Shown here: in pieces, positions 1 through 7,664 of the stretch
Position numbering within the stretch: position 1 is the stretch's first letter
Layout: each line of letters opens with the position of its first letter
Assembly: GCA_003156235.1 (NCBI GenBank)
Contig: PMGP01000087.1
Span: 12,879-29,606, forward strand
Reading direction: 5' to 3'
Origin: Acidobacteriaceae bacterium
Lineage (GTDB): Bacteria; Acidobacteriota; Terriglobia; Terriglobales; Acidobacteriaceae
DNA: 16,728 nucleotides
The notes under the pieces: model-generated
The model's input: the letters and a program-made list of their open reading frames with translations, nothing else
What the model was told of the DNA's origin: nothing
Database searches by the model: none
Translations under genes and position numbers: made by a program

Positions 1-333
1 ATCATGATGATCGACTTTGCGCTGGTTGCGGAGCGCGAGCACGGCAAGAGTACCACTGAGGCCATTTTTGAAGCCTGCCAGCTTCGCTTTCGCCCTATCC
101 TCATGACGACCATGGCCGCTTTGTTCGGCGCGCTGCCGCTGGCCTTCGGCACTGGCACCGGTTCCGAACTCAGACGCCCGCTGGGCATCACCATCGTAGG
201 CGGACTGATTGTCAGTCAGATGCTGACTCTCTATACCACGCCTGTCGTCTATCTGGCCTTTGACCGCTTGCGCCTCCGCTTCAAAGGCAGACAGCCAGTT
301 ACTCTACGCCCAGAAACCGCAGAGGCATCCTAA
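1..333 (+). CDS. RND-family efflux permease, C-terminal end (partial)
   Basis: This is the last ~110 residues of an inner-membrane RND (AcrB/MdtB/MdtC-like) proton-driven multidrug pump; the 5' part lies outside the window. The frame is open from base 1 and ends with TAA at 331-333. Family hallmarks are visible: the end of TM10 (IMMIDFA), the cytoplasmic link AIFEACQLRFRPILMTT, the TM11 stretch AALFGALPLAFGTGTGSELR, and the last helix with SQMLTLYTTPVVY. The LTLYTTPVVY ending is most typical of the MdtB/MdtC branch. The outer-membrane factor gene follows after 26 bp, so the two are probably co-transcribed, and a periplasmic adaptor gene is expected upstream. The substrate cannot be told from this fragment. 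Confidence 0.93.
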   Translation: MMMIDFALVAEREHGKSTTEAIFEACQLRFRPILMTTMAALFGALPLAFGTGTGSELRRPLGITIVGGLIVSQMLTLYTTPVVYLAFDRLRLRFKGRQPVTLRPETAEAS

Positions 334-359
334 CAAACTATGGTTATGGAGAGCTCGTT

Positions 360-1895
360 ATGAAAAAGTCGATCGTACTATCCCGGAGACTTTCTACGGC
401 GTTGTCCGCACTCACCGTAACTGTGTTTTGTGTGATGTTGGCTGGATGCAATGTTGGGCCAAAGTATATTCCGCCTGCGATGACGGCGCCTCCGTCCTAC
501 AAGGAATCTCCCGCGCAGTTCAAGGAAGCCGATGGGTGGGTCGTCGCACAACCCCAGGATGCGGCTCTCCGCGGCAAGTGGTGGGAGATTTACAATGAAC
601 CGGAATTGAATGCGCTCGAAGATCAACTCAACATCGACAACCAGAATATCCGCCAGGCCTTCGAGAACTTTATGGTGGCTCGTGCCATGGTGCGAGAAGC
701 GCGCTCGCATTATTTTCCAACAGTGAGCGTAGGAGGTTCTTATACTCGATCACGGGCATCCTCCAATGTTGGATCCGCATCTAGCACCGGCGCGACAGGC
801 GGTCAGCAGTCACAGTTGTTTTCTCTCCCCGGCGATATTTCATGGGAGCCCGATCTCTGGGACAAGGTGCGCAACACAGTGCGCGCCAGCCAATATACTG
901 CGCAATTGACCGCGGCCGACCTTGAAAATGAGCGGTTGACTGAACAAGCCAGCATGGCCCAGTACTTCTTTGAGATTCGCGGCCAGGACGAACTGCAAAA
1001 AATCCTCAATGGCACGGTAGAGGCCGACAAGAAAGCACTGGAAGTTGAACGGTCTGCCTACGACACTGGCGTAGCCGACCAGATCTCCGTTGTCGAAGCG
1101 CAGACAACTTTGGAGAGCGCGCAGTCCGCTGCGATCAATATAGGAATTGCGCGAGCGCAGTATGAACATGCGATTGCCATGCTCGTTGGCAAGCCGGCCT
1201 CGGAGTTTTCCATCCCGGTCGAACCCAGAACGAGCGCGCCGCCGCCTATTCCAGTGGGCTTGCCGTCTCAACTGCTCGAACGGCGCCCCGACGTTGCCGC
1301 CGCGGAGCGGAACATGGCCGTTGCCAATGCGCAAATCGGGGTTGCTTATGCAGCTTATTACCCGGCATTGACGCTCTCAGCAACGGGCGGCATGGAAAGT
1401 TCGGCCATCAAGAACCTTCTGGATTGGCCAAGCCGCTTCTGGTCAGTCGGCCCATCTGTCTCTGAAACTGTATATGATGGGGGCCTGCGCCGCGCGACCG
1501 TAAATCAGTACATCGCAACTTACAACGCAGATCTTGCCGCATATCGCCAATCTGTGTTGATTGCATTTCAACAGGTGGAAGACTCGCTCGCGGCGGTTCG
1601 CATTCTTTCGCAACAGGTACGGCATCAGCAAGAAGCCGTCGACTCCTCACAGATGTTTCTGAAGCTGGAGTTAGGGCGATACGAAACGGGCATTGATCCA
1701 TACATCGATGTGATCATAGCGCAAACCACTTTGCTTTCTAACCAGCAGTCTCTGACGAATCTGCAAGTACTAGAGATGACGGCGTCGGTTCAACTGATTG
1801 AATCCCTGGGCGGAGGTTGGGATCGGTCGCAGTTGCCTTCGCCAGCTCAGGTCACGCGGAAGCCTTCAAAGTCAGAGACCTCTATTCAGCATTAG
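360..1895 (+). CDS. Outer-membrane efflux lipoprotein, NodT/OprM (TolC-like) family
   Basis: Forms the outer-membrane exit duct of the RND pump encoded just upstream. The 511-aa length fits OprM-type factors (usually 460-510 aa). The N-terminus has basic residues, a hydrophobic stretch and a lipobox LAGC with the acylated Cys at residue 30, so it should be a lipoprotein, followed by the typical NVGPKY. Two OEP repeats follow, with the characteristic W-E-DLW segment (WEPDLWDKVRN, about residues 161-171), LLERRPDV (about 306-313) and the second-repeat YDGGLRRA (about 377-384). A Ser/Gly/Thr-rich insertion sits near residues 130-150. The ATG has a good ribosome-binding site (GGAG at 348-351, 8 nt upstream). 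It ends 63 bp from the convergent ATPase gene. Confidence 0.95.
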   Translation: MKKSIVLSRRLSTALSALTVTVFCVMLAGCNVGPKYIPPAMTAPPSYKESPAQFKEADGWVVAQPQDAALRGKWWEIYNEPELNALEDQLNIDNQNIRQAFENFMVARAMVREARSHYFPTVSVGGSYTRSRASSNVGSASSTGATGGQQSQLFSLPGDISWEPDLWDKVRNTVRASQYTAQLTAADLENERLTEQASMAQYFFEIRGQDELQKILNGTVEADKKALEVERSAYDTGVADQISVVEAQTTLESAQSAAINIGIARAQYEHAIAMLVGKPASEFSIPVEPRTSAPPPIPVGLPSQLLERRPDVAAAERNMAVANAQIGVAYAAYYPALTLSATGGMESSAIKNLLDWPSRFWSVGPSVSETVYDGGLRRATVNQYIATYNADLAAYRQSVLIAFQQVEDSLAAVRILSQQVRHQQEAVDSSQMFLKLELGRYETGIDPYIDVIIAQTTLLSNQQSLTNLQVLEMTASVQLIESLGGGWDRSQLPSPAQVTRKPSKSETSIQH

Positions 1896-1958
1896 ATTGC
1901 CAAGGCCTCTGCTCCACGGGCGATAACGGCATGCTGCTCCGGCTATTCTCGTGGACAC

Positions 1959-4331
1959 TCAGGCGATACGGAGACGGCCATAGATGGGGATCTTCACCAC
2001 GTCCAGGATCGCGCCGAATACAACCGCCGCGACAAACTCGCAGGCGATGATCGCGATGGGCAATGGCGCCATGGCGATTCCCAAGGCCGCGAGTGTTGAG
2101 ATAATCAAGACGTCGGCTGCTGAAGAAAGCACGAGCAAAGCGCTGGGACGCAATCCCCACAAGTGCTGGCGCCCGCGAATCACGTACATCGTAGCCTGGC
2201 TGCCAAATACAATTCCCACCACACAGAGTGTTCTGAGTGATTCGATGCCCAGATGCAACTGGAATTTACCGACCGCCAGGATCGCTGTGGAGAATGCAAG
2301 GAAGCAGACCCCCATCATTACGCCTGCTGTTGTAATCCTGCCGATGCGCCACGAGTTTGGTGTTATCGAAGGCCGCACCTTGTCCGTGGTCAGCGACATG
2401 GCGAGGAAGTCGCCGGTGATCATCACAATGACCATCAGCATGGGAGTCAGGACAGCGTGCCCAGTCATAACCAGCCCAACCGCCAGCAGGAGAACCTGGA
2501 ATATCTTTTTTTGAACCGAGTTCAGCGTATAGGTGAGGATGCGCTGAAATGTAATCCTGCCTTCCTTTACAGCGGCCACAATTCCGCCCAGGCCAGCTTC
2601 GGTCAAGACAACACCGGCAGCCGATTTTGCCACATCGGTTGCGGTCGAGACGGCAATGCCGATCTGCGCCTGGCGGAGCGCAGGAGCGTCATTGGCGCCA
2701 TCACCGCACATCCCGACCGTATGTCCGCTCTTTTGGAAGGCCTTGACGAGATCATACTTGCCTTCTGGAAGAATGCCCGCGAAGACGGCGAAATCCTCAG
2801 GCTTGATGGCATCAGGAAGTTTACCGGGCGGGCAGACGGCTCCAGTCAATCCGACTGCATGAGCGACGATTCCGGCCGTGACCGGAGCATCTCCCGTCAC
2901 CATGACAGTACGCACACCGAGGGTCTTCAATTCCGAGATAAGAGAGATTGAGTCTGTCCGCGGGGGATCACTGAGAGCGATCAGACCGATAACTTGCATG
3001 GAATCCGGTGTTCCCTCCGCCACTGCCAGGACTCTGAAACCTTGTTTCTCCAATTCGTCGGCGATTGCAGCAGCGGCGGGCGACGGAGCCGTCAGAGCTA
3101 CAACAGCGGAGAACGCGCCCTTGATGATCCGCACTGCGCTGCCCTTCTCATCCTTGGCTGTCGCCTCTGAAGTTTTCTTGACCGGGTCGAACGGAACAAA
3201 CGCGGCCAGCTTTGGCAGATCCGACGCCGGCTTGTGCGAGGCTTCCAAGCGAATTGCCGCATCGACAGGGTCCACACCGCCTTCTGAGCTTGCCAGAGCC
3301 GCCAATTCGAGAACGTGGGCTTCGTCGGAGCCGGGCATGGGGCGAATGCTGGTTACAGAAAGTTCATTGCGGGTCAGAGTTCCGGTTTTGTCCGAGCACA
3401 AGACATCGATCGATGCAGCTTCATCCACGGCGGAGAGCCGTGTCGGCAACACGCCCAGCTTCGCCAGATCACGAGCGCCTACTGCCGCTGCAAGGGTGAA
3501 CGTTGCAGGCAATGCCACGGGGATAACCGCAAGCACCGATGTGAGCAACAGTGGAATAATCTCGCTCCATGGCATCGCATGGGCATATGCATACGTCCCC
3601 ATCGCAACAATTACGAGGCTATTGAAGATCGCCAAGTTGCGAACGATCTTTAGCACAGCCTTCTGCTGCGTACTCACAACGTGCGCGGTGCGGACGAGCT
3701 CCGCCGTGCGTCCGAATTTTGTGCGAACGCCGGTGGCGGTTACAACGGCTGTTGCTTCACCACGCCGGACGAGAGCTCCTGCATAAGTATCTGCGCCAGG
3801 AGCTGCTTCTATCGGCAGCGATTCGCCGGTGAGCATCGACTGATCGAGTTCGACCGAACCACCAGTCAGATGCACATCGGCAGCGACCACGCCGCCAAGC
3901 GACAGCTTCACCAGGTCGCCACATACCAATTCCGCTGCCGGCACAGTCTTCCATGTGCCATCGCGCTGGACAGAGGCATTGAGGGCGAGACGCGACTTCA
4001 ATGCCGCCAGAGTTGCCTGTGCTCGACTCTCCTGGAAGTAGGCGAGCGCCGCATTGAAAACCAGCAGGGCTGCGATGACAGCAGCCTCGTAATCCTTGTG
4101 CAGCGCTATCTCAAGCACAATCGAGGCTTCAAGCAGCCATGGAACAGGCGCCCAGAACTTGGCCAACGCATTTCGCAGCGGATGCGTCGAAGTATCCGGC
4201 ATTGCATTGGGTCCGTCTTTTTCCAGACGGATGCGCGCCTCATCGCTGGTGAGGCCTGTCGAGGCGATCTCCTGAGCCGGCTTTGCGGCCTGACTCGGTG
4301 ATGCGGGGGCGACGGCGCTATGCGCACTCAT
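1959..4331 (-). CDS. P-IIIA type proton-exporting plasma-membrane ATPase
   Basis: ATP-driven H+ export across the inner membrane, of the type found in fungi, plants and some bacteria and archaea. The 790 aa contain an N-terminal cytoplasmic segment, the actuator motif TGES (168-171), the M4 motif PVALP (271-275), the phosphorylation site DKTGTLT with Asp314, the nucleotide-binding KGA (404-406) and the hinge GDGANDAP (543-550). Asp641, in the M6 segment ITGDFLAMS, aligns from the conserved DKV ending with the proton-binding Asp684 of plant AHA2, which favours H+ over other ions. No long plant-like C-terminal autoinhibitory region is present. The ATG at 4331 has only a weak ribosome-binding site. 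The gene lies 27 bp after a universal stress protein gene, which suggests an acid- or energy-stress operon. An Mg2+ or other cation pump is less likely. Confidence 0.93.
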   Translation of the reverse strand: MSAHSAVAPASPSQAAKPAQEIASTGLTSDEARIRLEKDGPNAMPDTSTHPLRNALAKFWAPVPWLLEASIVLEIALHKDYEAAVIAALLVFNAALAYFQESRAQATLAALKSRLALNASVQRDGTWKTVPAAELVCGDLVKLSLGGVVAADVHLTGGSVELDQSMLTGESLPIEAAPGADTYAGALVRRGEATAVVTATGVRTKFGRTAELVRTAHVVSTQQKAVLKIVRNLAIFNSLVIVAMGTYAYAHAMPWSEIIPLLLTSVLAVIPVALPATFTLAAAVGARDLAKLGVLPTRLSAVDEAASIDVLCSDKTGTLTRNELSVTSIRPMPGSDEAHVLELAALASSEGGVDPVDAAIRLEASHKPASDLPKLAAFVPFDPVKKTSEATAKDEKGSAVRIIKGAFSAVVALTAPSPAAAAIADELEKQGFRVLAVAEGTPDSMQVIGLIALSDPPRTDSISLISELKTLGVRTVMVTGDAPVTAGIVAHAVGLTGAVCPPGKLPDAIKPEDFAVFAGILPEGKYDLVKAFQKSGHTVGMCGDGANDAPALRQAQIGIAVSTATDVAKSAAGVVLTEAGLGGIVAAVKEGRITFQRILTYTLNSVQKKIFQVLLLAVGLVMTGHAVLTPMLMVIVMITGDFLAMSLTTDKVRPSITPNSWRIGRITTAGVMMGVCFLAFSTAILAVGKFQLHLGIESLRTLCVVGIVFGSQATMYVIRGRQHLWGLRPSALLVLSSAADVLIISTLAALGIAMAPLPIAIIACEFVAAVVFGAILDVVKIPIYGRLRIA

Positions 4332-4358
4332 TCTAGGCGACCTGTGATGCTGTCTTCA

Positions 4359-4871
4359 TTACCACCATTCCACGGATCGTTCTGATGGGTTCTTCGCGCC
4401 AATCTCGGGCTTGGTTGAGCGAAGAAGCAAGAGCGGACATTGCACCAGCTTGACGACCTTCTCGGCAATCGATCCGAAAACCAGCGGATGCCAGCCGGAG
4501 ATGCCGTGGGTGGAGATTACGACCATATCGATATGTTCGCGCTCAATCACCTCTATGATGTTTCCCGCTATGTCATTGCCGATTTCGACGCTGGAAGTCG
4601 ACTTGACTCCCCTGGCCGCAAGAGCCGCATGGCACTTGGCCAGATGCTGCTCTGCAAATGTTCTCGCCTCCTGGACAAATTCGGTTTCAGGAATCAAATC
4701 AGGGAGAGTTGTGGTGGGGAAATACGGAATTACATTTACAAGATAGAGTTCGGCATGAAAGTGCTGAGCAAGATCCGCTGCCATCTCCAAAGCTGCCTGT
4801 GAGGATGGGCTAAAGTCAATGGGCAGCAGAATCTTTGTCGGAATGGAAGGAAATGCACGTACTTCAGGCAT
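4359..4871 (-). CDS. Universal stress protein, UspA family
   Basis: A single-domain, cytoplasmic UspA-fold protein of about 170 aa, slightly longer than the usual 140-150. It starts with the usual first strand (KILLPIDFSPSSQAALE) and ends with the ATP-binding loop STHGISGWHPLVFGS followed by AEKVVKLVQCPLLLLR, so the ATP-binding type is likely. I chose the ATG at 4871 because GAGGAG lies about 6 nt upstream. An in-frame start at 4922 would add 17 residues (MPRIRLQPRQWFGEETI) that are not family-like. It is first in a two-gene operon with the proton ATPase 27 bp downstream. A role in adjusting the pump under stress is inference from this adjacency. Confidence 0.93.
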   Translation of the reverse strand: MPEVRAFPSIPTKILLPIDFSPSSQAALEMAADLAQHFHAELYLVNVIPYFPTTTLPDLIPETEFVQEARTFAEQHLAKCHAALAARGVKSTSSVEIGNDIAGNIIEVIEREHIDMVVISTHGISGWHPLVFGSIAEKVVKLVQCPLLLLRSTKPEIGAKNPSERSVEWW

Positions 4872-5146
4872 GATGGTCTCCTCGCCGAACCACTGACGTG
4901 GCTGGAGTCTGATTCTCGGCAATCATGAGAGCAAAAGCTGTGCTGTTTTGGACATGTTCCGCACAGTCGCAAACGCTTACAGGGCAGGTTATGTTAGCGC
5001 AATGTGATTTGGGCGGGGCACAAATGCCTCTATGCGGCTGCGAGCAAATGTGACCATCCAAAGAGACTCATACTCTGTCAACATCTATTAGGGCGCGGCT
5101 GAACGCCGCATTTGTATTGATGCGCAAGATGAATCAGGGAGTGCAG
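4872..5146. promoter_or_regulatory. Divergent intergenic region between usp-ATPase and lipid-transport operons
   Basis: These 275 bp separate two operons pointing away from each other, so both should start here. I see no clean sigma-70 promoter. Visible elements are two similar words with a TGTGA core, GCAATGTGA (4999-5007) and GCAAATGTGA (5044-5053), in the same orientation 45 bp apart, and a small GC hairpin GCGGC/GCCGC (5095-5099 with 5105-5109, loop TGAAC) about 38 nt before the downstream start codon. The function of either is unknown. Confidence 0.4.
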
Positions 5147-5983
5147 ATGCCGACCGAAGACGAAACCATGACGACCACCATGAGGACACTAAATTCGCAC
5201 TCTTTGCTTGCATTCTACGGCGATGTGGCTGGGGAACTCGGATTCCGATCAATCAATGAGCCTATCGATAAAAAGATTCGCCGCGTGTTATTTTTCCTGC
5301 TCGTCGCCGCAGTCCTGGCACTTTTGTCAGCGACGTCTGGATCGCAATCATTACCCTTTGCGGGAGACTCCTCCGACACTACAACAAGCGCGGCCTCAAG
5401 CCAGATTGATCTGACATATGTGCGCCCGACGCAGAGAATAATGGTCCGCAACTACGCTTTCGACGCGTTCGGTCCGTATCCCATTGCCGGAGCAGCACTG
5501 GTGGCTGGAGTTAACCAATTCAGCAATGCTCCTCCGGAATGGAAACAGGGTGCAGAGGGTTACTCCAAGCGATTCGGGTCTGATTACGGCATCGCACTGG
5601 TGGCCACCACGACGCGTTACGGGCTTTCGGAGGCCTTCAAGGAAGACGCGTTGTACTACCGCTGTGAGTGCAGTGGGGTGTTTCCGCGGCTGAGCCATGC
5701 CTTGATTTCGACCTTGACAGCGCGCCGCGGCGAGGACGGCCATCGCGTTTTCTCTTTCCCGGCCCTCGTAGCGCCGTATGCAGGTTCGATGACTGCGGTT
5801 TACGGTTGGTACCCTGATCGCTACGGCGCGAAGGATGGATTCCGCACCGGCAACTATAGCCTGCTGCTCTATGCAGGCGGCAACGTTGCCTTGGAGTTTC
5901 TCTATAGCGGACCGCACTCCTTGCTTCATCGTATGCATTTGAACAATACGCACGGCTCGCCTGAACCTGGACCAAACCATTGA
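5147..5983 (+). CDS. Conserved-looking exported or membrane-anchored protein of unknown function, first gene of the mla-type operon
   Basis: I do not recognise a named family. The 278-aa product has a polar ~45-residue N-terminus, one hydrophobic segment (about residues 48-63, FFLLVAAVLALLSA), then a Ser/Thr-rich linker and a compact domain rich in Gly, Tyr and Phe. Notable parts are FGPYPIAGAALVAGVNQF, PPEWKQGAEGYSKRFGSDYG, a paired-cysteine YRCECSG, and a final stretch with NVALEFLYSGPHSLL. This suggests a periplasmic or envelope domain behind a signal anchor. I chose the ATG at 5147 because GGGAG sits 5 nt upstream; in-frame starts at 5117, 5120 and 5132 are possible. Its stop TGA overlaps the TTG start of mlaE (TTGA at 5980-5983), so the two are probably translationally coupled. 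This points to a role in the lipid transporter, but that is inference. Confidence 0.82.
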   Translation: MPTEDETMTTTMRTLNSHSLLAFYGDVAGELGFRSINEPIDKKIRRVLFFLLVAAVLALLSATSGSQSLPFAGDSSDTTTSAASSQIDLTYVRPTQRIMVRNYAFDAFGPYPIAGAALVAGVNQFSNAPPEWKQGAEGYSKRFGSDYGIALVATTTRYGLSEAFKEDALYYRCECSGVFPRLSHALISTLTARRGEDGHRVFSFPALVAPYAGSMTAVYGWYPDRYGAKDGFRTGNYSLLLYAGGNVALEFLYSGPHSLLHRMHLNNTHGSPEPGPNH

Positions 5984-6831
5984 GCAACAGCGGATCCATT
6001 GCCGTCCCAGCCATCAACCCGCCGCATTCGGGACGGCGGACGGAACTCCTGAGCACCGCTGCGAATTCTGCCGCGGGGCTGGTTGAAGGCTTCTTTGAGT
6101 GGTTCGGCAACCTAGGCATCTTCTTCTGGCAGGTCCTGCGCGCAGCTGTAACACCGCCGTATGAGTGGCGCGAATTAATCCGTCAACTCGACGAGGTTGG
6201 CTCGAAGTCTTTCCCGGTGGTCGTCATGGCAGGCTCCGCCATCGGCGTGATCATCTCGCTCGAAGCTCGATACAGTCTAAGTCGATTCGGCGCGAAGTCG
6301 ATGTTTCCAGCCACTCTCGTGTACTCCGTGATCCAGGTCATGGGTCCGATCATCACCGGCCTTGTCGTGAGTGGGCGCGTGGGAGCCGGCATTGGCGCTG
6401 AACTTGCCTCAATGAAAGTTACCGAACAGATCGACGCCATAGAGGCGTCGGCAATCAACCCTTACCGGCTTCTTGCAGCTACACGAATCCTGGCTTGCAT
6501 CCTAATGCTGCCTTTGCTGACCCTTGTCTCAGATGCATGCGGCCTGTTGATGGGCTGGTTTGCGCAAACACTGGTCGAGCCGCTCTCGTTCCATCAGTTC
6601 ATCCAGGACGGCTTCAAGGGCGCGACTTTCAATACTTTTCTGCCGCAGACATTCAAGACCGCCGTGTATGGCCTGATCATCGGGCTTATAGCTAGCTTTC
6701 AGGGAATGCGAACCCGCGGCGGTGCGGAGGGAGTTGGCCGCGCAGCTACAAACTCGGTGGTTCTCGCCTCGCTATTCGTGATTCTGGCCGATGTTGTCTT
6801 GGTGAAATTCATTCTGGTTGTCTTCCCTTAG
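5980..6831 (+). CDS. mlaE: MlaE-family ABC transporter permease (phospholipid transport)
   Basis: Inner-membrane permease of the MCE-type lipid ABC transporter that moves phospholipids between inner and outer membrane. The 283 aa end with the conserved multi-span MlaE domain. The signature is clear at residues 131-160: SGRVGAGIGAELASMKVTEQ followed by IDAIEASAINP. An N-terminal extension of ~35 residues precedes the first helix. The start is TTG at 5980, overlapping the previous stop; the first in-frame ATG is at residue 83, inside the domain, so the TTG (or another non-ATG) start is required. MlaF follows after 36 bp. Neither mlaA, mlaB nor mlaC is present in this window, as is common outside Proteobacteria. 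Confidence 0.93.
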   Translation: MSNSGSIAVPAINPPHSGRRTELLSTAANSAAGLVEGFFEWFGNLGIFFWQVLRAAVTPPYEWRELIRQLDEVGSKSFPVVVMAGSAIGVIISLEARYSLSRFGAKSMFPATLVYSVIQVMGPIITGLVVSGRVGAGIGAELASMKVTEQIDAIEASAINPYRLLAATRILACILMLPLLTLVSDACGLLMGWFAQTLVEPLSFHQFIQDGFKGATFNTFLPQTFKTAVYGLIIGLIASFQGMRTRGGAEGVGRAATNSVVLASLFVILADVVLVKFILVVFP

Positions 6832-6867
6832 CCCTTAACCGTTGACGCACCGTTTTGTGAGATATGA

Positions 6868-7656
6868 ATGGCCACTGCTTATGACATCGCGATAAAGCAA
6901 GAGCAATCTGAGAAAGACGGTATTGCGCCGGTTATCGCGGTCGAGAACTTGCGGAAGACCTTTGGAAGTCACATGGTCCTTAACGGAATTAGCCTGAGTG
7001 TGAACCGTGGAGAAACTCTGGCCGTACTGGGACGTAGCGGCACGGGAAAAAGTGTGCTGTTGCGGATTATCATCGGCCTGGAAACGCCCGACTCGGGATC
7101 GGTTTGCATCCACGGCCAGAATATCGTCGGTCTGGCGATTGATAGGATGGGCGAGATCAGGAAGAAGATGGGCTTCCTGTTTCAGCATGCGGCGCTTTAC
7201 GACTCACTCACGGTAGCTGAGAACGTCGCGTTTCCCCTCGTACACCATCGGAAAGAAATGTCCAGGTCCGAGCGCGGTGAACGTGTGAATCAGTTGCTCG
7301 CTGAAGTGGGTATGAAGGGCGATTTTGGGAAAATGCCTTCCGATATTTCAGGCGGGATGCAAAAGCGCGTAGGTCTGGCGCGTGCGCTCGCGCTGGAACC
7401 GGAGATTCTGCTTCTTGATGAGCCCACGGCAGGACTTGACCCCATCAGCTCGGGCGAGATCGACGATTTGATTCTCAAGCTCCAGCGGGAGCGTAAGATG
7501 GCATCCGTTGTGGTAACTCACGACCTGCACAGCGCCAAGACGATTGCCAATCGTTTGGCCCTGCTGGATCAGGGGAATGTTGTAATCGAAGGCACGTTTG
7601 AAGATCTTCAACAGAGCAACATCGGATTTGTTGAAGACTTTCTGAAATTGTCGTAG
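6868..7656 (+). CDS. mlaF: MlaF-family ABC transporter ATP-binding protein
   Basis: Cytoplasmic ATPase that powers the MlaE permease. In 262 aa all ABC motifs are intact: Walker A GRSGTGKS (55-62), Q-loop FQHAALYDSLTV with Gln106, signature SGGMQKR (161-167), Walker B ILLLDE (180-185), D-loop AGLDP (188-192) and switch His218 in VVVTHDLH. The SGGMQKRVGLARAL form and the DSLTVAENVAFPL segment are typical of MlaF/Ttg2A rather than of general importers. An N-terminal ~20-residue polar extension is present. The ribosome-binding site is weak (GTGAGATATGA), so coupling to mlaE translation is possible. The gap to the MCE gene is only 8 bp. Confidence 0.95.
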   Translation: MATAYDIAIKQEQSEKDGIAPVIAVENLRKTFGSHMVLNGISLSVNRGETLAVLGRSGTGKSVLLRIIIGLETPDSGSVCIHGQNIVGLAIDRMGEIRKKMGFLFQHAALYDSLTVAENVAFPLVHHRKEMSRSERGERVNQLLAEVGMKGDFGKMPSDISGGMQKRVGLARALALEPEILLLDEPTAGLDPISSGEIDDLILKLQRERKMASVVVTHDLHSAKTIANRLALLDQGNVVIEGTFEDLQQSNIGFVEDFLKLS

Positions 7657-7664
7657 GAGGAACT

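Noticed and set aside
2878..3786. Long open frame (302 codons) on the plus strand inside the proton ATPase gene
   Set aside because: It is the antisense shadow of a clear P-type ATPase with all motifs; its protein is low-complexity Ser/Ala/Thr/Arg and has no ribosome-binding site.
3681..4301. Second plus-strand open frame (206 codons) opposite the ATPase N-terminus
   Set aside because: Antisense to the conserved TGES region; Cys/Arg-rich composition without motifs.
4999..5053. TGTGA words that resemble CRP half-sites
   Set aside because: No inverted TCACA partner at the 6-bp spacing; both copies point the same way. Kept only as a descriptive note.
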